A stretch of DNA of 64,000 nucleotides from Doryteuthis pealeii (Eukaryota > Mollusca > Cephalopoda > Myopsida > Loliginidae), in assembly GCA_023376005.1 (NCBI GenBank), contig CM042152.1, positions 89,000,187-89,064,186 of the forward strand, read 5' to 3'. How positions within the stretch are numbered: position 1 is the first letter of the stretch; every line of letters starts with the position of its first letter. Of the stretch, positions 45,291 to 56,081 are shown piece by piece. Made by a program: the position numbers and the translations under genes. The notes under the pieces were generated by a model. The model made no database searches, was not told the origin of the DNA, and saw nothing but the letters and a program-made list of their open reading frames with translations.

Positions 45291-45425
45291 TCCCTCCTCA
45301 TGGGTAGGATGTAACACAAAGTCAATTTTTATGCAGAGTTTAACAGGTTTGAATTCAGAACAGTTGCTGTACCATTGTTAAAGAGCCCAGTCTGTCCTAC
45401 TATTAATTCATAGCTAGGGGAATTT
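45291..45425 (-). mobile_element. SINE family T fragment
   Basis: CTCATGGGTAGGATGTAACAC, CAGGTTTGAATTCAGAACAG and AAGAGCCCAGTCTGTCC, in reverse. Confidence 0.55.
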
Positions 45426-45447
45426 ATCATACCTTTCCCAGTTTGAG

Positions 45448-45485
<38 letters not shown>

Positions 45486-45610
45486 AGATAGGTTACCTGG
45501 TAATTTGGCATTAGGATGATTCTAAGTTGCACCTTTCTTCCAACAGCAGAATGATAGAGTTGTCCAGGTTCTAGTTGAGAGCTCGATGTTCAATATTATT
45601 ATAAGTAAAG

Positions 45611-45845
45611 TAAAGTCATTGGGGCGGCCTAATGTCGGTATCAGCCAGACAGCGAGGGAGTCTATCCCCTTTTCACTAGCGCTAGACCAAGGAGATTATT
45701 TGGGCATCTGAGGTGTACCATCAGCTCCTTACTTTATCGCACAGATCCCTGTGCTACTCATACGCTGAGTTAGCAGGGGCCATTATCGAACCAAGAACCA
45801 TGAGATTCCTAGCCGAACACTCTACCGACTGAGCTAAACCGACCC
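45611..45845 (-). mobile_element. SINE (family S)
   Basis: Reverse copy; head side CTACCGACTGAGCTAAACCG, B box ATTATCGAACC. A short deletion removes part of the CTCCACCT region. Confidence 0.85.
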
Positions 45846-45915
45846 AAGAATATTATTATAATAAAGTAATATAATTAGTAACTGCAAAATGGCCGGTTTT
45901 AAGCCTTTTTCTTTA

Positions 45916-45917
<2 letters not shown>

Positions 45918-45966
<49 letters not shown>
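45918..45966. repeat. (TA)n microsatellite
   Basis: About 24 TA units. A similar tract lies at 45449-45482. Confidence 0.9.
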
Positions 45967-45968
<2 letters not shown>

Positions 45969-46349
45969 CTACAAGGGGATTAATTATTGGTTCAAAATGG
46001 AGGTACCTTGACTTTTGAATGGTACTGGCTTTTACAACACTCTATATGAGCTTTATCTGTTTGCATAAAATCTATTCATTTCCTAAAGAAACATGAATAG
46101 CAAGTTGATTGAAATTAATAATCTATTCATATAACATATTTTGATATATCTTCACATATCATGAAATTTTCTTTTTAAATGACAAACAAATTTGTTGAGA
46201 TAAATCATAATGAAAAGAGACAATAAAGATTTAAAATTTGGGAGCTGTTAAAATTTGAAATTTGAAAATCAGTTTGCGATTTATTAATAATACTATAAAA
46301 TGTAAAAGAAGATTATTATTGAAGAAACATATTGAAGTCACTCAGTCTT

Positions 46350-46826
46350 GTCATCATCATCATCATGTCATGCTAACAGCATGGATTCATATGACTCTCT
46401 CTTGCCACCTGCCCCTATTAGCGATCGCAATATCCAATATCCACACATGACCCATCAATGTAAGTCTTTACTGGTCAGCCCACTTTGTTGTGTCCATGTA
46501 TAGGTGTTCACACTTTTGAATTCATTCTTACTTTTCTAGAAGTGTCCAGCATGTCTTGTCTTATGTGGATAGTTTGTATGATAGGAGGTAAGTGGCCATA
46601 CAACTGCTTTTGTGGGGTGCTGTTTCCACCTTATGTAGTTCCCATTTAGCTTTTTTCTCAGTTCTTTTAAGTCCAAGTGGTGCAGCCATACAGTTGCACT
46701 GATTCGGTTAAAGAGAGATCAGATTTCCATATGATTGATAATCTGTTACTAACAGTCCATGCCTTTCCTATGTGTATATTAAAATCGCTTTCTGTAAATG
46801 AGATAGTACTACCTAGTCTACTGTAA
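46350..46826 (-). pseudogene. RTE-like LINE reverse transcriptase C-terminal remnant
   Basis: The minus strand encodes SRLGSTISFTESD, then GKAWTVSNRLSIIWKSDLS and VQLYGCTTWT. After deletions and frameshifts come stretches related to the 56.1-kb copy, ending in a (GAT)n-type tail at 46350-46365. In RTE/BovB-like elements this is the end of the reverse transcriptase and its C-terminal tail. A Helitron-like element abuts exactly at 46827 on its 5' side. Confidence 0.7.
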
Positions 46827-47224
46827 TCTATTAATAATGGAGATTCGCTTCTGGTTTTTGTCTGTAACAAAAATTACGTCACTGCCTACGTCACATTACC
46901 CAAAATCTTCATAACATAGAATAAATACACTCAAAATTTGAATATGCAACATTAGACAGTCCTCATTGATTTTTAAAACAAGTTTAATAAATACATGACT
47001 GGTATTATATACCTATATATAGTTTGTTTTATTTTAATACATATTTAAAGTTTACATTTCAAATTGTTTTAATTTTTTAATCCTTTAATGAATTTGATGA
47101 TTTTACTTACTTAGGGTACAAACTTGCTGACATTGAATTTTTTACTTCCACCCCTCAGGCAATATGTTTCAAAAATCTATTTTTACACCGCCCAGAGTGC
47201 GTTTTTTTAATTATTTTGTACTAG
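46827..47224 (+). mobile_element. Non-autonomous Helitron-like element, clean copy 1
   Basis: The 398-bp unit starts TCTATTAATAATGGAG after an A and ends TTTTGTACTAG before a T, as expected for Helitrons (5' TC, 3' CTAG, insertion between A and T, no target duplication). A short GC-richer stem-like segment (ACACCGCCCAGAGTGCG) lies about 20 bases from the end. It aligns end to end with 61376-61768. No protein is encoded. Confidence 0.7.
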
Positions 47225-47354
47225 TCTATTTAATTGCTGTTTATTCCAATTCTATTATGTCTTAATATTAATTTGACTAAAAGCTGATTCTGGGCCATAT
47301 GATTTTGTATTGTGAGATAAGTGCAGACTCTAAATATTGGTGTTTTAATTTGTC

Positions 47355-47540
47355 TATTTAATTATGTTGCTCAATTATGACACGAAATTGAGATGACCAG
47401 CAAAGACTTATATTGATTGACTGTGTGTGGATACTGGATGTTATGATGAGGACTTGCCAGAGGCGTTGAATGATTGGGACAGGTGGCGTCTAGAGAGTCA
47501 TTAGAATTCATACAGCCAATGCAAATGATGATGATGATGA
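47355..47540 (+). pseudogene. RTE-like LINE 3' end
   Basis: The plus strand reads CVDTGCYDEDLPEALNDWDR-type residues, then a (GAT)n tail (47527-47541), matching the end of the 56.1-kb remnant (CEDAGCCAEDLPGAMNDREG). 5'-truncated. Confidence 0.65.
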
Positions 47541-47544
47541 GAGC

Positions 47545-48000
47545 ATAAAGGTTCTCATCCATCTTCAATGCTCTGTAGTGTCCATATTTTTTCTTTGTAA
47601 GAGAACTTCATGTTTTTCCCTTGTATTTTTTTGTGACAAATTGTGCAGTACATTTCATATACATCTGCCTAAGAGTTAGTTCCATTATTTGTTGTTGTTT
47701 TTTTTTTAAATCCCATTTTCTTATGGTCTTGGCAGTGCTTATCATGATGTACATACTGATATATACATTTCATTCAAGTTTGTCATGTCAACAACTTCTT
47801 TTATCAAAAAATTCAAAAGAAAATTTTGTGAACATGTTATATGAATACATTGTTAATTTTAACAATTGCTTTCAATTTTGTTAGTCATATTTAAAAAAAA
47901 CATTGTCAGATATCTTTATCCAACATATCTATCCCACATGCACATATATATATATATATACATACACAATAGTGAGATGATAAATAACCACACTTTTGGT
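47545..48000. other. AT-rich unassigned DNA
   Basis: No gene seen. Confidence 0.3.
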
Positions 48001-48004
48001 ATAG

Positions 48005-48240
48005 TATTAAAACAGTTGGTTTGTTGGTTTGACTTGTTTTATGGCATATCAACCATGCTGGGTTATTAAATGCCAGAAAAGTTTCAAAAGATTCATAGCA
48101 ATAGTTTGGAAGAACACTTTTTAAACTCAATTTTTTTTTGTAAACAAATTTTCTATTTAACCCTAGATGGGACCCTAACAGGTACTACAACTCCATGTCA
48201 GTGGGCCTGGGAGCAATGGTAATGAAGGGGTGCTCCACAT
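48005..48240 (-). repeat. X repeat copy, truncated
   Basis: Reverse tail (GGTTTGTTGGTTTGACTTG), CATATCAACC, CCTAGATGGGACCC, GGGGTGCTCCACAT; similarity then stops abruptly. Confidence 0.7.
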
Positions 48241-48509
48241 TAAAACAGAGAAAAACATACAAATTGATTATTTTAAAATATAGTTCCTTTCTTTTGCAAT
48301 GAATTTAGTCAAGCAACTTTGCCTATGCTCTTAAAAAAAAGAAGTCTGTCAGTTACTGTGTACTGTTTTTTGATTATTAACTCACTCTTCTATTTAAATC
48401 TGTTCCTATCTATCTACCTATCAATCTTAACATATGAGGGGTCCAATATTTCAGTTGATGATGTGAAATATTAGACTATGTACACAGAATTTGTTAATAG
48501 TTATTGAGT

Positions 48510-48693
48510 AAGATAAGCCTGGACTGGTTGTCATACAAAAGCTAAAGAACCCAGTCTGCCTTACTATTTACACATAGCTTGAGGGAGAAGAGAATGATTC
48601 CTGATTTTCTCAAGAGCATTAGCAGCAAGTGAAATATATACAATCTTGAACTCTGCTTGTCGAGTCCATTTCCTAATAGCAATAACCATTGCG

Positions 48694-48705
<12 letters not shown>
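48510..48705 (-). mobile_element. SINE family T, head replaced by (CA)n
   Basis: AAGAACCCAGTCTGCCTTAC, GAGGGAGAAGAGAATG and CGAGTCCATTTCCTAATAGC in reverse, then CATTGCGCCACACACACACA where the tRNA-like head passes into a (CA)n tract (48696-48755). Confidence 0.6.
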
Positions 48706-48743
<38 letters not shown>

Positions 48744-48794
48744 ACACACACACATATAAGAGATGTAACTGTACTTGTTTTTTAATATAAATCG

Positions 48795-49010
48795 CAGGGG
48801 GCCTCTCCAATTGCCCGTCAACCCAAACTAAGGGCCAAAGTGGAGTGTTGCATGTTATGGACTGCTCATCCACCAGGAATCCCTTCTTAAGCATCATGGG
48901 TCACCACCCACAGCCAATAGGTAGCCCCATTTGGGGGGTCTTAGACCTCTGCCGAGGTGCAGTTGCTGTATTCTAAAGCCCCAGCTGATAGGGCTACTCT
49001 CTAAGGTAGA
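48795..49010 (-). repeat. X repeat, 5' portion
   Basis: GGGGGCCTCTCCAATTGCCC, GGCCAAAGTGGAGTGTTGC, TGGACTGCTCATCCACCAGG, AGCATCATGGGTCACCACCC and TATTCTAAAGCCCCAGCTGA match the inverse of 54670-54850. This part is absent from the truncated copies. Confidence 0.7.
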
Positions 49011-49375
49011 ACATTTATCACAGCAAGTTGTTGGAATATTTTGATGATATAAGGTGTGCTACAATACACCACTTAAATTTATAGACTAATCGAGGTCAAT
49101 TAGTTTATACCTCAGCCAATCAACAGCTCAATATGTGGCTGGTTAGTTAACTTAATGGCTGATATTGAGAGACGTCCATTTGCAATCATTGATTAAGAAC
49201 TTGCAAGACTGAGGAGCACCAAGGTACAACCAAAGGATTCATTACTAAGGATCGCACTCTGCTTAACACAAAGGATCTCCGCTGGACAAGCACTCTTGCT
49301 TGAAGCCTAAAGGATGGCCACTAAAATCGTAACACAAGTTATTCCCTTGATATTGTAGAAGTAGTACACAATAAG

Positions 49376-49481
49376 TTGTTGGGGTGGCCTAAAGTCAGTA
49401 TCAGCCAGTCAATGAGGGAGTCTATCCCCTTTTCAATAGCGATAAACAAAATCTTCATCAGTTGTAAATGTTGTTGACATG

Positions 49482-49544
<63 letters not shown>

Positions 49545-49784
49545 GTTGGGGCAGTCTAATGTCGGTATCAGCCAATCAGCGAGGGAGTCTATCCCCTTTT
49601 CACTAGTGATAGACCAAGGGATTGTTTTGGCGTCTGAGGTGGAGCGCCACACCTACCATCAGCTCCTTACTTTACCGCACAGATTCCTGTGCTACTCATG
49701 CGCTGAGTTGGCGAGGGCCGGTATCGAACTAGGAACCTTGTGGTATCTAGCCGAATGCTCTACCGACTGAGCTAACCCGGCCCC
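49376..49784 (-). mobile_element. SINE (family S) with shared 3' flank and SINE scrap
   Basis: A full reverse SINE at 49541-49784 (head CTACCGACTGAGCTAACCCG) is linked at its 3' side to (TA)n, (CA)n and GTTGTAAATGTTGTTGACATG. The same flank follows the first SINE in every A block. A second partial SINE (49376-49446) abuts the outer end. Confidence 0.8.
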
Positions 49785-49789
49785 TTACA

Positions 49790-50300
49790 CAATACTCAAG
49801 GGTATTATAATTGGTTCTCATGGTTGACTTGGGGCAATATTTGAGGACAGAGACCTTAGCAAGATACACAACCCATGTCTCTTTAAGCATAAAGAGAAAT
49901 CACTTAGATATTTCTTCAGCATCCAACATTGCCCAGGCAAGTGGCACAAAGGTGCTGATGTCATCCGTCCCAATAACAGTAGAAACCCTTTCTAAGTCAA
50001 TGCACCCCCCTCTTCTAAAGACGTCCACTTTTCAGACAATACAGATGCTGTAATGGAATTAGTGACCAATCAAGTAATAAGTATTCTGATAATCTTAGAA
50101 CTACCATGTCACTTGATGACATTCGTGCATCAGGACAAAATTATTAGTTAAATGACTCTGATAAACACAAACGGCCAGGAATTTCCTTCCAAAAGAACCT
50201 GAAAACCATGACTTCTGGGAGGTACGGCACTGGATCAGCACCGAGAGAAGCCTAGTATTAATGGATCAAGGATTTTAGTTGAGGTCAATTTTGAAATTGT
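49790..50300. other. Unassigned DNA
   Basis: A plus-strand frame of 80 codons (49811-50053) has no recognised family. No splice-supported gene. Confidence 0.3.
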
Positions 50301-50308
50301 ACTTACAG

Positions 50309-50309
<1 letters not shown>

Positions 50310-50350
<41 letters not shown>

Positions 50351-50527
50351 ACACACATACAGAGAGAAGAGAGAGAGAGAGAGAAAAGTACCGAGAAAGA
50401 GAGAGAGAGAGAGAGAGAGAGGTAATAAGAGAGGGGGAGAGACACACATATGGAGAAAGAGACAGTCAGACGTACAGAGAGTGAGAGAGAGATAAGTTAT
50501 AAGAGAGAGAGAGACAGACAGACAGAC

Positions 50528-50575
<48 letters not shown>
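50310..50575. repeat. Homopurine (GA)n-rich tract
   Basis: About 265 bp, almost entirely A/G on the plus strand, with interspersed GACACACATA and GACAGACAG blocks that recur (50349, 50441, 50512). Long frames on both strands are simple-sequence translations. Confidence 0.95.
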
Positions 50576-50577
<2 letters not shown>

Positions 50578-50789
50578 GCCACACAAAACATTTTTCTTCA
50601 AAACTTTGTCTTCATTTGAGGAAATAGATTTCAATCTTTTAAAATTTGTTATTGTTACAGCCTAATTATTAGGTAAAAAAACAGCATAGTAGGTGATGGG
50701 GGGTATATTTTCAATTTGAATTGCAACTATATTTTATTCACTTCATTTAAAATAACAACCTTCTCTGTTTTAAATATTGGAATTACTAA

Positions 50790-51095
50790 ATTTTCTAGGC
50801 TAAATGTTGCAAAACGAGGATTTTTTGGTGCATTTTCGTAGACGAACTTTGATGCTATTTCCTCAAACAATGGTGCAAGCAATTGATCTAGTTATCTGGT
50901 ATCAGTATTTTATTTTACCAACACACAATTTTTGCTGTTTGAGAAAATTTGATTTTTTAAAAAAAAGTGAAAAATCAACCTACCCTATTGTAGTGTCTAA
51001 ATCTCACAGAAGAAAAGTGCTAGACTGTTTGCACTCAGCCCTACAAAATGTGGATGGCATGAAAGCTTGTGCCAATGATTACATATATTGACTGG
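50790..51095 (+). pseudogene. Possible pogo/Tigger-like transposase scrap
   Basis: The 95-codon frame starts LQNEDFLVHF and has QTMVQAIDLVI, faintly like the catalytic neighbourhood of pogo-family transposases (P-P-N-x-T...Q-P-M-D-Q). The key residues are mostly absent, and the rest (SHRRKVLDCLHSALQN) is unrecognised. Could equally be chance. Confidence 0.2.
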
Positions 51096-51339
51096 TATAA
51101 ATGCATCCATATGAAACTTTAGAGTGAATTGCTCAGTTTGTGCAAATATTGCCCTAAATCAACCACTGGAGCCAATAACCATACCCTTAAGTATTGTACT
51201 ACTTCTACACTATCAGGGGGATAACTTCTATATGTACATAGTGTGATAAGTGTTAGATTTTGTGTAAAGTATTCAACTCTGTTACAAGATGAATGCAAGA
51301 CTAAAACTAGAGTTTGGTAGGTGGCTTATATGGAGCTTT

Positions 51340-51545
51340 GGATTGTTCCATTATGAACTCAGGCAAGTTCATTTCCTGAGTTCTGATTGGCTGTTGGATT
51401 TCAGGGTGAGTAAGAACATGGATAAGTACCCACTCTTCAGCCATCACTTTGCATTATGCCAGCAGCATGCAAGGACTGTATTTAAGTTACAGCTTGCCTG
51501 ATGTTTTCGTCTACTAACTCGACGGTAATTAGAATCCCACTGCAA
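51340..51545 (+). mobile_element. Repeat P, partial copy
   Basis: GAGTTCTGATTGGCTGTTGG, a CAGCATGCAAGGACTGTATT segment in place of the usual TATA region, and CTCGACGGTAATTAGAATCC at the end. Confidence 0.5.
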
Positions 51546-52030
51546 TGGTGAGTATCATATTGTTTCTTGGAGGATAACTTCTACAATAAGTAACTAAAGA
51601 ATTTTGCCTGAAAATGTCTTGACAGAGATTGTTATGTGAATCAGGGTTTCATCCATGTTCTTCTGACATCAAATCCCTCATCAACATGTGGAAAAACAAT
51701 GACTTGCCCTTTGCAGATGAGAATGTTGTCTGGACTAATTGAAAATTGGGCAACTTACTTCAGCTATAGAAAGTAAATGTAATTTGGTCGGCTCTGACAA
51801 GCAATTAGTATGTTAGAGAGCATTAAGGTGAGAGATTGCTTCCCTAATGTGTGAAAAAAAATCAGTTAAATTTAAAGGTGGTAATATATTAGTATGAGGG
51901 CTGTTCTCTGACATTGTAATGTAACTGAACGAGTAAATACAAATGCTGTAGTCTATATTGTAAAGCATGTTGTTCCCTATCTCAGAGCATATTCAAAAAC
52001 TCTTCATGGTGGAAAATTTTGTCACAGCAA
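51546..52030. other. Unassigned DNA
   Basis: No gene seen. CAGGGTTTCATCCATGTTCTT and CATCAACATG-type sequence near 51643-51690 recurs at 53190-53285 downstream of another repeat P, so this is probably part of a longer P-associated element. Confidence 0.4.
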
Positions 52031-52034
52031 TGTA

Positions 52035-52895
52035 GATTGTTATTGAAGTCAGTCAGTCAGTCAGTCTACTGTTGATTTGAAAACAGCAACTGGCTAAGCA
52101 CAACTGAACCAGCCAGTTAGTCAGTCTACTGTTTGTTTGAACAACAACAACTGGCTAAGCACAACTGAACCAGCCAGTCAGTCAGTCAGTCTACTGTTGG
52201 TTTGAACAACAGCAACTGGCTAAGCACAACTGAACCAGCCAATTAGTCAGTCTACTGTTTGTTTGAACAACAACAACTGGCTAAGCACAACTGAACCAGC
52301 CAGCCAGTCAGTCAGTCTACTGTTGGTTTGAACAACAGCAACTGGCTACTGAACCAGCCAGTTAGTCAGTCTACTGAACAACAACAACTGGCTAAGCACA
52401 ACCAGCCAGTCAGTCAGTCAGTCTACTGTTGGTTTGAACAACAGCAACTGGCTAAGTACAACTCAGTCAGTCAGTCTACTGTTGGTTTTGGCTAACAGCA
52501 GCAACTGGCTAAGCACAACTGAACAGCCAGTCAGTCAGTCTACTGTTGGTTGGCTAAGCACAACTGAACCAGCCAGTCAGTGAGTCTACTGTTGGTTTTG
52601 AACAACAGCAACTGGCTAAGCACAACTGAACCAGCCAGTCAGTCAGTCAGTCAGTCTACTGTTGGTTGAACAACAGTAACTGGCTAAGCACAACTGAACC
52701 AGCCAGTCAGTCAGTCTACTGTTGGTTTGAACAACAGCAACTGGCTAAGCACAACTGAACCAGCCAGTCAGTCAGTCAGTCAGTCTACTGTTGGTTTGAA
52801 CAACAGTAACTGGCTAAGCACAACTGAACCAGCCAGTCAGTCAGTCTACTGTTCGTTTGAACAACAGCAACTAGCTAAGCACAACTGAAGTAGTA
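52035..52895 (+). repeat. ~57-65-bp minisatellite derived from repeat P
   Basis: Units contain CAGTCAGTCTACTGTTGG, TTTGAACAACAGCAACTGG and CTAAGCACAACTGAACCAGC. About fourteen copies vary in the number of CAGT repeats and in internal deletions. The unit equals the first ~60 bases of repeat P, and a near-complete P (to ~53120) follows directly. Confidence 0.95.
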
Positions 52896-53120
52896 TCCAA
52901 GACAGTTGGTATTTATGGGAATCAAGAATAGTCCATTCATGTATTTGGGTGATTCCATTCCTTGAGTTCTGATTGGCTGTTTGGTTTCTAGGATGTTGTG
53001 GAGTTTTATAAATACCCTGTCATTCTGCAGTAGAGTTGCAACAAGACGGGATCGTATTCAGTTACGACTGCTTGTTGCCGTGTCTTACCAATTCGACGGT
53101 AATTGGATCTTAGCTTGATT
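52895..53120 (+). mobile_element. Repeat P downstream of its own minisatellite
   Basis: GTATCCAAGACAGTTGGTA, ATTCCTTGAGTTCTGATTGG, TTTTATAAATACCC (TATA-like, near 53005) and TTCGACGGTAATTGGATC. Confidence 0.6.
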
Positions 53121-53187
53121 ATTCTACAATTGTGGGACAAGTTACTAAAGAATTTTGCATGATAGAGAGTTATACTATTTATGTAAA

Positions 53188-53252
53188 TCCGGGTTTCATA
53201 CATGTTTCATACATGTTTCATACATGTTTCATACATGTTTCATACATGTTTG
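53188..53252. repeat. 11-bp tandem repeat (GTTTCATACAT)
   Basis: Six near-perfect copies. Confidence 0.9.
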
Positions 53253-53513
53253 TCTGCCATCAAGTTCCTCATCAACATGAGGAATCAAAATCCTTGACAT
53301 GACTTTGCAAATGAACATGTTTTCTGGATATTTTCTGGATCAATATCTCGATCCATAGATAACACCTTTTGTTGATATATTAATCACAAGAAAACAGGGT
53401 GCATTTTGGATTCAGCAAAACACAAGTGTGTGGATTGCTGTTTATTTAAAAGCATGCAAAAGAAATGAGTCAGGGCAGAAGTAACTGATACACAGTCTGC
53501 AGCTTCTTATATT

Positions 53514-54105
53514 ATTGTAACAAATACCATTGTCATAGGAAATGGTCTCGTCAACGTGAGTTCAATTCTTGGACGAAGCTGTTGACATTTCACATAGCGC
53601 TTATTGAAGTCAGTAAGTCTACTGTTGGTTTGAATAACAGCAGCTAACTAAGTACAACTTAAGCAGTGTCCAAGACAGTTGGTATATATAGAAATCAAGA
53701 ATGACCCATTCATGAATTTGGGTGATTTGGGTCATTCCATTCCTTGAGTTCTGATTGGCTGCTTGACTGCTTGATTTGAATGACATTGTGGAGTCTTATA
53801 AATATCCTGTTATTCTGCAGTTGACTTTGTGACTATTCCGGTTTGTATTTAAGTTACAACCGTTTGTTGCCATGTCTTCCCAGTTTGATGGTAATTGGAA
53901 CTTTAATTATTCTTCAGCGCTAATACTCTAGGGAAAGGTATGAATCTGATTCTCCCTCTAGCTATGGGTAAATAGCAGGGCAGACTGAACTCTTTAACCA
54001 TGGCTAGGTAACCAGTCTAGGAGAAGGAAACCTCTGAATTCAAATATGTTAGACTCCGCTTAAGAAATTGACCTTGTGTCGCATCCTGCTCATGCGGAGG
54101 GGTTG
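53514..54105 (+). mobile_element. SINE family T split by repeat P
   Basis: The head half 53514-53596 (TACCATTGTCATAGGAAATGG, GAGTTCAATTCTTGGACGAAG) and body half from ~53920 (CTAATACTCTAGGGAAAGG, GGCAGACTGAACTCTTTAAC, GGAGAAGGAAACCTCTGAATT) are one element. AGCGCT occurs on both sides of the insertion. Confidence 0.7.
53597..53920 (+). mobile_element. Repeat P inserted into SINE T
   Basis: Runs from TATTGAAGTCAGTAAGTC to AATTATTCTTC. Contains ATTGGCTGCTTG (inverted CCAAT) near 53754 and CTTATAAATATCC (TATA-like) near 53798. With AGCGCT/GCGCT flanks as target duplication and TGAAG...CTTCA near the ends, it resembles a solo LTR of about 320 bp. No coding region. Confidence 0.6.
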
Positions 54106-54111
54106 GTAACT

Positions 54112-54482
54112 CTATATATATAAAATAAAGTTTGGTATGTACGTGTCGACGTATAACTAAAAAATGGGAGGTCACTCAGATTTGAAATCTTGCATACACC
54201 TTAATAGTCTTCTAACTAAGAAACACAGCAAATTTGGTTATTGATTTTTACTGATTAATTAATTAAACCAAAATCAATCGATTTGTGGAACTGTCCCATA
54301 TACCAGCTGCTGCTGATAATAAAATATTGTTCACTGCCTGTTTTCTATTAAAGCTATACCAGCAGTTTAGTTTAATTTTAGTGAACAAAATCGGAGTCTA
54401 AGTCATTCAGCTCAGAATCTCTCGCCTATTTATGGTCCAGTCTTTATATATAGTTTGGTTATGGACTGGGTACTTTTGCTAG
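54112..54482 (+). mobile_element. Non-autonomous Helitron-like element, second type
   Basis: Starts TCTATATATATAAAATAAAG and ends GGTACTTTTGCTAG before a T. A hairpin (TCCAGTC ... GACTGG) ends about 14 bases before CTAG, the normal Helitron 3' arrangement. The base before the TC is C, not the usual A. The 371-bp interior has no coding capacity. Confidence 0.6.
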
Positions 54483-54639
54483 TATATATATATCATTGTA
54501 ACAAGTACCATCTGCCTAAATAACAGAAGCCAGTGTTTCCTAGAACATTGCTCAAACCACCAAACTGTACCCACCAGATTGTAATTTTCCTACAGAATAT
54601 CCTGGTGTCCCAAAATCATGTTTTAACCCTTCCATGGCT

Positions 54640-55530
54640 CAAGTTATTTATTCCAACCTTAAACGCATTTACGTCCTATTGACTGGGGCTGTAGAATAGG
54701 CTGTCTGCACCACTGTAGCGTAGCAATGGGGCCACTTTTTGACCATGGGTGATGACCTGTGATGCTTAAGGATGGAATCCTGGGGGCTGAGCAGTCCATG
54801 ACTTGCAACACTCCACTTTGGCCCTCACTTAGGCCAGACAGGTGGTCTGCTCAATTGGCTGGTCATGTCAAGCTCTAGTACCTATATGAGTGTACTGACA
54901 CGATTGCCTTTATGGCAAGCTCCCAAACCTTTTTATCATATATGTGCTAGAAGGCGGTGGACGAGGGTCTTCATCTTCTGGATAAGATGTTAAACAGTAT
55001 CTAACTCTTAATGTCCTATACCACCTCATTCCACCTGGCCGGAAGTCACATTCATCTTTCTAATCTACTCCAAATGATAGCCTTTGTTTAAATGTATTAT
55101 TAAACATATTTAGAAGTCTTTGATTTAAGGGAAATAACTAGTAACTTTAAATGAAAAGGCCATTTTTAGCCATTTTTTGATAAATCCTTATAGGAATGGG
55201 GCTCTGGAATTCTCAACAGGATACTAAGAGCTAATGGTAAAGTTCCAACTCTGGAGATGTGGTGAGTGTGGACTACCCCTTCATTGCCATTACTCCCAAG
55301 ACCACCCTGATGTGGAGTGGTAGTACCTGTTAGGGTCCCATCTATGGGTTAAATAGAAAAAATAACTGAGTGTAAAAAAAACTTGTTTTTCAAAAAATTG
55401 GTTTAAAAAAGATTGACTTTAAAACAATGTTGAATACTTATCAAGAATGAATAAAATAAAACGTCTTTGGCATAAAATAACCCAATAAGGGTTGACATGC
55501 CATAAAATCCAAGCAACCCACCTACCTTTA
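54640..55530 (+). repeat. X repeat, longest copy
   Basis: Order: TATTGACTGGGGCTGTAGAA, ATGGGTGATGACCTGTGATG, GGGGGCTGAGCAGTCCATG, CTTGCAACACTCCACTTTGG, a TATGAGTGTACTGACACG segment, TGTGCTAGAAGGCGGTGGAC, TCCCATCTATGGGTTAAATAG and a tail region GGGTTGACATGCCATAAAATC. It contains regions found separately in the other copies, so the full element is at least ~0.85 kb. Unrelated sequence (about 55030-55195) appears to interrupt it. No coding frame recognised. Confidence 0.7.
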
Positions 55531-56040
55531 TATATTTGATTCAATTTCATCATTCATTCTATCTTAGATGTTAATGTCATTCTCTGCAGATTTTCATGTT
55601 TTTATTTGTAAGGAAGGTTATGAGATGGTTAGCTGGATGGATTTAGATGGAGAGTGGAGATTTATCCAGGTGTCAGATTGAAAGAGTCACTGATAGAGGT
55701 AATAAAAGAAAATTGGACAGAGAGCATCTTATGTTCCTTGACCAGAGCATTATTCATCTTATTCATTTCATAGTCATTCCAATCACTGCTCGTCTTTATG
55801 CTCAGTGAGATGAAACTTCATGAAGCCAAGCAGATATGTGATTATTCTGTTCTTTATCTTTGGGATTTTTTTTTTGCTTATATATTTTTCCTTTTTTTTT
55901 CGTCAGTGTCACAAACGCTTCCAACCGTAACTCTTTTACTTCTGCTTATTCAATAGAAATACAATTTCACTGCTCTTGATTATTAGTGACAAAGTCTCAT
56001 GTTCAGGGGAAAACATTTCAGATCAAACTGCAAAAAGTAA
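55531..56040. other. Unassigned DNA
   Basis: No gene seen. Confidence 0.3.
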
Positions 56041-56041
56041 T

Positions 56042-56043
56042 TA

Positions 56044-56078
<35 letters not shown>
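56042..56078. repeat. (AT)n microsatellite
   Basis: Abuts the 5' truncation point of the RTE-like remnant. Confidence 0.9.

Positions 56079-56081
<3 letters not shown>

Noticed and set aside
50235..50665. Ser/Leu and Arg/Glu repeat proteins
   Set aside because: Translations of the GA-rich tract in different frames and strands.
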